A program made the translations under genes and the position numbers. The notes under the pieces are model-generated. The model was not told where the DNA came from. It did not search any database and saw nothing but the letters and a program-made list of their open reading frames with translations. Of a DNA stretch of 5,766 nucleotides, positions 1 through 3,885 are shown in pieces; the first letter of the stretch is position 1; every line of letters starts with the position of its first letter. This stretch comes from Clostridium sp. SCN 57-10 (GTDB lineage: Bacteria > Bacillota > Clostridia > Oscillospirales > Butyricicoccaceae): contig MEFT01000111.1 in assembly GCA_001725215.1 (NCBI GenBank), positions 1 to 5,766 of the forward strand, written 5' to 3'.

Positions 1-821
1 TGCTCGATGATGCTCGTATATGGAATGCCGTAAATCACGTGGCGCAGGCCGTGCGCAAGCGCGTGCCGCAGCGCAAAGGCCACGGAGCTTACCGTTTTGC
101 CGCCGCCCGTCGGCACCGTCAGGCTGAACAGTCCCGGCGCGCTTGCGCCCGCATCCGTCAAGGCGCGGAGAATGGTGCCCCGCATTCGGTTGAGGTCGCT
201 TTCCGCGTTTTTCCACGAGGCGACATATCGGTCGAGCCGCGCGCTCAGCTCTGAAAGCGGATCGGCTTCGCCGCGCCGCACCGCTCCGTTTGACATAAAC
301 GCCTCGGTGTCAAGATAATCGGCGTCAACCAGGCAGGAGTACAACATTCGTGTGAAGAAAAACGCGCTGCGCGCGTCCGCGACGAGCGCGCGCGGCAAAT
401 CTGCCGCCGGAACGCTGATTTCGGTTCGATACGCGCCGCAATCGTCGACCTGTTTTTTCATTCTGCCGGCCAGCGTGGCCGTGCCGCCCTCGCCGGCACG
501 GCTGCTGCCGCCGTCGGGCAATCCTCCGTGATGACCCGCGATGCAAAACGCGGCGGGGAGATTTCGAAACTGCGAAAAAGCCGTCTGCGCGCCCGCCGTG
601 GCATGGTCGGTCTGCTCGCCCGAGCCGCGTATGCGGCGCTGAAACGCCGCGGAATATTTACCGATGTCGTGCAGGATACCGCACAGATACCCCGCTTCAC
701 CTGCCGAGAACGCTTCCGCGAAAGCGGCCGCCTGCTTCGCTGTATTGGTCAAATGCTCTGCCATGCTTTGCTCTCTTTGCCCTGTTTGCTCGTCTGCATG
801 AACATGCGCCAAATAAACCAC
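1..821 (-). CDS. cas3: CRISPR-associated nuclease-helicase Cas3, N-terminal part (probably subtype I-C)
   Basis: Cas3 is the effector of type I CRISPR interference. Cascade recruits it to the R-loop, where it nicks, unwinds and degrades the displaced DNA strand. The gene runs off the left edge, leaving 273 codons. The start is GTG 821, because the N-terminus then reads MVYLAHVHADE, like I-C Cas3 proteins, and a strong Shine-Dalgarno lies 6 nt upstream. The HD-nuclease domain shows H23, LHDIGK (H51, D52), DHATAGA (H73), AGHHGGLPD (H97, H98) and SCLVDADYLDTE (D166, D168). The helicase domain then begins, with Walker A TVPTGGGKT at residues 235-243 and a strand ending IPYTSIIE at the edge. No frameshift or lost metal ligand is seen, so the visible part should be functional. 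It is separated from sigF by a terminator and is probably the first gene of a leftward cas operon. The I-C assignment rests on recalled family resemblance and is less certain than Cas3 itself. Confidence 0.95.
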   Translation of the reverse strand, partial: MVYLAHVHADEQTGQREQSMAEHLTNTAKQAAAFAEAFSAGEAGYLCGILHDIGKYSAAFQRRIRGSGEQTDHATAGAQTAFSQFRNLPAAFCIAGHHGGLPDGGSSRAGEGGTATLAGRMKKQVDDCGAYRTEISVPAADLPRALVADARSAFFFTRMLYSCLVDADYLDTEAFMSNGAVRRGEADPLSELSARLDRYVASWKNAESDLNRMRGTILRALTDAGASAPGLFSLTVPTGGGKTVSSVAFALRHALAHGLRHVIYGIPYTSIIE

Positions 822-827
822 AGTGCG

Positions 828-835
828 CCTCCCTT
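828..835 (-). promoter_or_regulatory. Shine-Dalgarno site that fixes the GTG start of cas3
   Basis: AAGGGAGG on the minus strand lies 6 nt before GTG 821. An in-frame TAA at 836-834 touches the site, so the frame cannot extend further. The alternative ATG at 764 has only a purine-rich GAGAG stretch before it and would cut off the conserved first 19 residues. Confidence 0.85.
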
Positions 836-850
836 ATCCGGTTGTGATAA
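834..850 (-). repeat. Short inverted repeat just upstream of the cas3 Shine-Dalgarno site
   Basis: On the minus strand TTATC (850-846) and GATAA (838-834) are exact inverted repeats separated by 7 nt. The 3' arm shares two A residues with the ribosome-binding site. A 5-bp AU-rich stem would be weak, so this may be chance. It is listed because it is the second inverted repeat in the same leader. Confidence 0.25.
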
Positions 851-856
851 TTCGGG

Positions 857-875
857 TGGAAGCCATACGCTTCCA
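857..875. repeat. Perfect inverted repeat in the cas3 leader, possible operator or hairpin
   Basis: Exact 7-bp arms TGGAAGC and GCTTCCA flank a 5-bp centre (864-868), giving a 19-bp dyad. It has no U-tract, so it is not a terminator. If the proposed promoter is right, the dyad covers about +8 to +26 of the transcript. That is a usual place for a repressor operator, and it could equally form a hairpin in the 5' UTR. No matching regulator gene is visible in the window. Confidence 0.5.
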
Positions 876-888
876 TTTATATTCCAAC

Positions 889-917
889 ATCATACAGCAT
901 ATCTCAAATTGTAGCAA
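889..917 (-). promoter_or_regulatory. Candidate sigma-A promoter of the cas operon
   Basis: TTGCTA (917-912, 4 of 6 to TTGACA) is followed after exactly 17 nt by TATGAT (894-889, 5 of 6 to TATAAT). Transcription would start near 882, leaving a leader of about 60 nt before GTG 821. The sigF terminator lies just upstream, so cas3 needs its own promoter. A perfect TATAAT at 953-948 is the main competitor but has no -35 partner at normal spacing. Confidence 0.45.
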
Positions 918-937
918 TAACCGCCAATAAATTCATC

Positions 938-971
938 ATTGAGCACAATTATAAAAGCATAAAATTGAGCA
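938..971 (-). repeat. Pair of short direct repeats upstream of the cas3 promoter
   Basis: TGCTCAAT occurs at 971-964 and again at 945-938, 26 nt apart. A near copy, TGCTACAAT, lies at 916-908 overlapping the proposed -35 element. Regular spacing near multiples of the helical turn could mark binding sites for an activator, but eight bases in AT-rich DNA may also recur by chance. Confidence 0.25.
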
Positions 972-996
972 AAAAGCCCGCCTTTCGGCGGGCCTT
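971..996 (-). terminator. Intrinsic terminator of the spoIIA operon
   Basis: On the minus strand GCCCGCC (993-987), loop GAAA, GGCGGGC (982-976) and then five T residues (975-971) form a GC-rich 7-bp hairpin with a stable GNRA-type loop and a U-tract. It begins about 20 nt after the sigF stop codon. It ends the sporulation transcript before the cas promoter region. Confidence 0.9.
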
Positions 997-1016
997 GTAG
1001 GAAAGTATTTTTATTT

Positions 1017-1700
1017 TCACGTCAGGTATCGCCGGATTTCGCTGATGGCGCGTTTTTCAAGGCGCGATACCTGTACCTGGGAAATGCCGAGAAGCGCCGC
1101 TGTTTTTTGCTGCGTCATATCGCGAAAATAGCGCAGCGCGACCACGGCGCGCATCAGCTCGGGCAGCTGGGCAAGTGCCTCACGCAGCGCCAGATGCTCA
1201 ACCATCTGCTCGTCGTTGTTTTCGCCAAGCACGTCGGCAAGCGAGAATCCGTCATCGGTCAACGCGGTATCAAGCGAAAAGGCGTGCAGCGCCGCCTGTT
1301 CGCATGCGGCAATTTCCGCGACGTCAAGCCCCGTCGCGGCCGAAAGCTCGGACAGGCGCGGCTCGCGACCAAGCTCACGTTCGAGCGCGATGCGCGCCTG
1401 CGTAATGCGCGCGCCCTGCTCCTTCATGCCGCGGCTCACCTTCACAAGGCCGTCGTCCCGGAGAAAGCGCTTGATCTCGCCCGCAATTTTCGGCACGGCA
1501 TAGGTCGAAAGCTGCGTGCCGTAAGACGGGTCAAAGCCACGCAACGCCTTGAGGAAGCCGATGCAGCCAAGCTGATACAGATCGTCTGCCTCCACACCGC
1601 GCCCCAAAAAGCGCCGCACAACGCTCCAGATGAGGGCGGCGTTGTCGCGCACCATCTGCTCGTCGCACGCGGGGTCATAGGGCGAAACGGCGGTGCTCAT
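1017..1700 (-). CDS. sigF: RNA polymerase sporulation sigma factor SigF
   Basis: This is sigma-F (SpoIIAC), the first forespore-specific sigma factor, held inactive by SpoIIAB until septation. The 227-residue protein is a sigma-70 family member. Region 2 lies at about residues 23-90, with DDLYQLGCIGFLKA at 39-52 and then STYAVPKIAGEIKRFLRDDG ending at 84 and KVSR at 87-90. A region 3 linker follows. Region 4 ends in a helix-turn-helix, TQQKTAALLGISQVQVSRLE at 196-215. It lacks roughly 20 N-terminal residues relative to the Bacillus subtilis protein. No in-frame start exists upstream, and ATG 1700 overlaps the spoIIAB stop as ATGA. No Shine-Dalgarno precedes it, so translation is probably coupled to spoIIAB. 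Sequence alone could also suit SigG, but its place behind spoIIAA-spoIIAB decides for SigF. Confidence 0.95.
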   Translation of the reverse strand: MSTAVSPYDPACDEQMVRDNAALIWSVVRRFLGRGVEADDLYQLGCIGFLKALRGFDPSYGTQLSTYAVPKIAGEIKRFLRDDGLVKVSRGMKEQGARITQARIALERELGREPRLSELSAATGLDVAEIAACEQAALHAFSLDTALTDDGFSLADVLGENNDEQMVEHLALREALAQLPELMRAVVALRYFRDMTQQKTAALLGISQVQVSRLEKRAISEIRRYLT

Positions 1701-2149
1701 TGCGCAGACCGTTTGCCCGGGCGGGGCGACAGCGCCTTTTTCATGCGCACCGTCGTGCCGCGCCCCGGCTGCGACCTGACGACAACCTCATCCATAAAGC
1801 TTTCCATAATGGTAAAGCCCATGCCCGACCGCTCTGCTCCGCCGGTGGTGTACATCGGCTCGCGCGCCTGCTTGATGTCGGGGATGCCGCAGCCTCGGTC
1901 ACGCACGACGATTTCTGCCGTGGCAGGCGCCAGCAGCTTGACGGAAACCTGCACCACGCCGATTTCGTCGCGGTAGCCGTGCACGATACAGTTGGTCACC
2001 GCCTCTGACACGGCGGTTTTGATGTCGTTCAGCTCATCGAGCGTCGGGTCAAGCTGCGCGATGAACGCCGCGCACGACGCACGTGCGAAGCTTTCGTTGA
2101 CCGCCAAACTGGGGAAGGACAGCGTAAACGCGTTGCGTTGTTCTTTCAT
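1697..2149 (-). CDS. spoIIAB: Anti-sigma F factor and serine kinase SpoIIAB
   Basis: SpoIIAB binds sigma-F in the predivisional cell and phosphorylates SpoIIAA on serine, using ATP. It is a GHKL-fold protein, and the 150 residues cover the full family length (146 in B. subtilis). The N-box is SEAVTNCIVHGY at 48-59 with E49 and N53. The G1 box is RDRGCGI at 83-89, followed by the ATP lid and then RSGMGFTIME at 107-116 carrying the G2 box. R23 in NESFAR matches the arginine (R20 in B. subtilis) that contacts both sigma-F and SpoIIAA. A basic tail of about 12 residues (LSPRPGKRSAQ) follows the last strand. The gene starts 14 nt after spoIIAA and overlaps sigF by 4 nt, which favours balanced production of kinase and sigma factor. 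Confidence 0.96.
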   Translation of the reverse strand: MKEQRNAFTLSFPSLAVNESFARASCAAFIAQLDPTLDELNDIKTAVSEAVTNCIVHGYRDEIGVVQVSVKLLAPATAEIVVRDRGCGIPDIKQAREPMYTTGGAERSGMGFTIMESFMDEVVVRSQPGRGTTVRMKKALSPRPGKRSAQ

Positions 2150-2157
2150 ATGTAGCG

Positions 2158-2165
2158 CCTCCTTT
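2158..2165 (-). promoter_or_regulatory. Strong Shine-Dalgarno of spoIIAB overlapping the spoIIAA stop
   Basis: AAAGGAGG on the minus strand ends 8 nt before ATG 2149. Its first two bases are the last two of the TAA stop of spoIIAA. Ribosomes finishing spoIIAA therefore stop on the initiation site of the next gene, a layout that suits coupled translation. Confidence 0.85.
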
Positions 2166-2472
2166 AAGGCTGAAATGTGACGAAGCGGCCAAGGCGCGCC
2201 GCGTCAAACACGCGCATGGCCTGCGGCGGCGTGCCGCGCACGACGAATGAGGCGCCGATTCCCTCGCACTGCCGCTGCGCGCGCAGCAGCACGGCGATGC
2301 CCGAGCTGTCTGCAAAGCTCAGCCCGGAGAGGTCAAGCGCTACCGAAACGGGCAGCGCTGCGTCGATGGCAGCCGTAATGCGCGCCATGGCCGCGATGGC
2401 CTCGGCGTGCCCCAGCTCTCCCGTGACGGCGATGTTCAGCGCGCCACGGTCGTTTGTATGGCGAAGTTCCAT
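2164..2472 (-). CDS. spoIIAA: Anti-sigma F factor antagonist SpoIIAA
   Basis: SpoIIAA is the STAS-domain anti-anti-sigma factor. Unphosphorylated, it displaces sigma-F from SpoIIAB. SpoIIAB phosphorylates it and the phosphatase SpoIIE, not in this window, reactivates it. ATG 2472 is chosen because AGGGGTG lies 5 nt upstream and the protein then begins MELRHTND. An ATG at 2514 would add 14 unrelated residues and has no ribosome site. The phosphorylation segment FADSSGIAVLL lies at 53-63, with S56 matching S58 of B. subtilis. At 102 residues it is shorter than the 117 of B. subtilis, ending right after RFVTFQP. The usual GELDHH stretch reads GELGHA (18-23), an unusual change near the partner-binding face. 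Position in front of spoIIAB confirms the identity over other STAS proteins. Confidence 0.94.
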   Translation of the reverse strand: MELRHTNDRGALNIAVTGELGHAEAIAAMARITAAIDAALPVSVALDLSGLSFADSSGIAVLLRAQRQCEGIGASFVVRGTPPQAMRVFDAARLGRFVTFQP

Positions 2473-2477
2473 GTAAA

Positions 2478-2484
2478 CACCCCT
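2478..2484 (-). promoter_or_regulatory. Shine-Dalgarno that decides the spoIIAA start
   Basis: AGGGGTG on the minus strand is followed by 5 nt (TTTAC) and ATG 2472. The longer reading frame beginning at 2514 has only the T-tract of the upstream terminator and alternating GC before it, so it is not a credible start. Confidence 0.75.
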
Positions 2485-2497
2485 GTATCCGAAATAA

Positions 2498-2512
2498 GCG
2501 CGCCATGCGCGC
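2498..2512. repeat. GC-only inverted repeat between terminator and spoIIAA
   Basis: GCGCGC arms flank a 3-nt centre. The repeat directly adjoins the T-tract of the folC terminator and lies about 14 nt before the spoIIAA Shine-Dalgarno. It could fold as a second hairpin or act as a protein site. No U-tract follows, so it is not itself a terminator. GC-rich alternating sequence is common in this genome, so chance is possible. Confidence 0.4.
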
Positions 2513-2544
2513 AAAAAAACAGACGTATCCCGAAGGATACGTCT
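2513..2544 (-). terminator. Intrinsic terminator of the valS-folC operon
   Basis: On the minus strand a perfect 10-bp stem (AGACGTATCC and GGATACGTCT) is closed by the very stable UUCG tetraloop in a C-G context and followed by G and seven T residues (2519-2513). It lies 27 nt after the folC stop. On the plus strand only a short interrupted T-run follows, so termination is expected mainly leftward. It separates housekeeping from sporulation transcription. The rest of the 2473-2571 gap shows no clear promoter. Confidence 0.93.
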
Positions 2545-2571
2545 ATTTTACAGAATATGGCTTGTCCGATT

Positions 2572-3855
2572 TTAGTCCTTTGTGTCAAGGAACGCACGCC
2601 GCGCTTCACCTATCATATAAAGTGATCCGCAGGCAAGCACTAAATCGCCTTCTGTTGCGCGCACAAGCGCAGACTTGGCCGCGCGGTACGGGTCGGCGCA
2701 CACCTTCACCTCGGGGCACGCCTGCCGCGCGCAGGCGGCTGCCGTTTCCGCATCGAGGGCACGCGGGCTGTCCGGCTGGGCAGCCAGGAAAACCTGTGCG
2801 CGCTTCGCAACCTCGCCGATGCAGTAGGCATAGTCCTTATCGCGCAGCATGCCCATCACGCAGATGATGCGGCGGTTTGCGTAAATGCCGTCGAGCGCCC
2901 GGCACAGCATGTCGACCGCGTCGCGGTTATGCGCGCCGTCAATCATGCAGAGCGGGTGCTCGCGCACCGTTTCCAGCCGGCCGCCGAAGCCCGTATGCGC
3001 GAGGCCGAACGCGATATGCTCGTGCGCGATGCCCCAGCCCGCCGCGTTCAGCTCCTCGAAAATCGAAAGAACGGTCAGCGCGTTCATAATCTGATGCTCG
3101 CCGACGAGCGAAATGCGATAGGGCGCGCCCTTATATACGATTTCCGAGCCGCCCGCCCCGCACGAGAGCACCGTCAGCTGCGCAAGGTCGGGGAAGTTAG
3201 GCGTGATGACCAGCTCGGCGCAGCTTTTTAGCACCTGTGCGTGCGCGTCGTCCGGCAGGGCGGCATAGGCGGCAAGACGGGTGCCCTTTTTGAGAATGCC
3301 GCATTTTTCAAACGCGATTTTGCCCGTGGTATCGCCCAAAAACTCGGTATGGTCGAGCGAGATCGACGCAATGGCGCAGCAGGCGGGCGCGTCGATCACA
3401 TTGGTCGCGTCAAACCGCCCGCCGAGTCCGACCTCAAACGCCACTACGTCGCATTGCTGCGCCGCAAACCACCACAGCGCCGCCGCCGTGACGATTTCAA
3501 ACTCGGTGCATTCCATGCCCTCCGCCTTCATCTGCTCAAGCGTCGGCACCAGCGCCTCAACAGCGCGCGCCAGCTCACCGTGCGGGATGTTTTCTCCGTT
3601 GATCTGCATGCGCTCGCAGAAGTCGACGACGAAGGGCGAGATATACATGCCCGTCTTAAGCCCCGCGGCGCGGAAGACCGCCGCCGTCATGGCGACGGTG
3701 CTCCCCTTGCCGTTCGTGCCCGCGACGTGCACAAAGCGCAGCTTTTTCTGCGGGTCGCCGAGCCGCCGCATCAGCTCGCGGATTCGCTCGAGCCCGAGCC
3801 GCGAGCCGAGCCGCGTTGCGGAATGGATATAATCAAGCGCTTGCTCGTAAGTCAT
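2572..3855 (-). CDS. folC: Folylpolyglutamate synthase / dihydrofolate synthase FolC
   Basis: FolC is a cytosolic Mur-ligase-family enzyme. It adds glutamate to folates using ATP, often also joining glutamate to dihydropteroate to make dihydrofolate. The 427 residues match the usual length. The P-loop is AGTNGKGST at 45-53. EVGLGGRFDATN lies at 141-152, SLDHTEFLGDT at 166-176, and KCGILKKG at 184-191 with K184 as the likely carbamylated lysine. VGEHQIMNAL at 251-260 and MIDGAHN at 304-310 mark the C-terminal ligase domain. The normally PGRLE-like motif reads GGRLE (291-295), a mild variation. ATG 3855 follows AAGAGGAA (3868-3861) at 5 nt. The gene starts 30 nt after valS with no terminator between, so the two are an operon, an order also known in Bacillus. 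Sequence alone cannot tell mono- from bifunctional enzymes. Confidence 0.96.
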   Translation of the reverse strand: MTYEQALDYIHSATRLGSRLGLERIRELMRRLGDPQKKLRFVHVAGTNGKGSTVAMTAAVFRAAGLKTGMYISPFVVDFCERMQINGENIPHGELARAVEALVPTLEQMKAEGMECTEFEIVTAAALWWFAAQQCDVVAFEVGLGGRFDATNVIDAPACCAIASISLDHTEFLGDTTGKIAFEKCGILKKGTRLAAYAALPDDAHAQVLKSCAELVITPNFPDLAQLTVLSCGAGGSEIVYKGAPYRISLVGEHQIMNALTVLSIFEELNAAGWGIAHEHIAFGLAHTGFGGRLETVREHPLCMIDGAHNRDAVDMLCRALDGIYANRRIICVMGMLRDKDYAYCIGEVAKRAQVFLAAQPDSPRALDAETAAACARQACPEVKVCADPYRAAKSALVRATEGDLVLACGSLYMIGEARRAFLDTKD

Positions 3856-3860
3856 GGCAG

Positions 3861-3868
3861 TTCCTCTT
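3861..3868 (-). promoter_or_regulatory. Ribosome-binding site of folC
   Basis: AAGAGGAA on the minus strand lies 5 nt before ATG 3855, inside the 30-nt valS-folC gap. That gap holds nothing else: no hairpin, no promoter match. Confidence 0.7.
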
Positions 3869-3885
3869 TTCTCAAAAGCCTGACG

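Noticed and set aside
762..764. ATG as the cas3 start
   Set aside because: It removes 19 residues that match the Cas3 N-terminus and has a weaker ribosome site than GTG 821 with AAGGGAGG.
528..914. Plus-strand open frame spanning the cas3 5' end and its leader
   Set aside because: Most of it mirrors the cas3 HD domain and the rest crosses an AT-rich gap. No ribosome site or family resemblance.
948..953. Perfect TATAAT on the minus strand as the cas3 -10 element
   Set aside because: At 16-18 nt upstream there is only the terminator T-tract and stem, with no -35 match. It remains a weaker alternative to 917-889.
1017..1700. SigG instead of SigF
   Set aside because: The proteins are close relatives, but the gene overlaps spoIIAB and completes the spoIIAA-spoIIAB-sigF operon, while sigG normally lies elsewhere.
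1107..1976. 289-codon open frame on the plus strand opposite sigF and spoIIAB
   Set aside because: It is antisense to two clear, conserved genes, resembles no known family, and long antisense frames are expected in GC-rich coding DNA.
2470..2514. Longer SpoIIAA beginning at ATG 2514
   Set aside because: The added residues match nothing in the family, and the start sits directly on the terminator T-tract with no ribosome site.
2583..2588. Perfect TTGACA on the minus strand at the end of folC as a spoIIA promoter
   Set aside because: No -10 element follows at 16-19 nt, and any transcript would run into the terminator at 2544-2513. It encodes conserved-frame residues of FolC.
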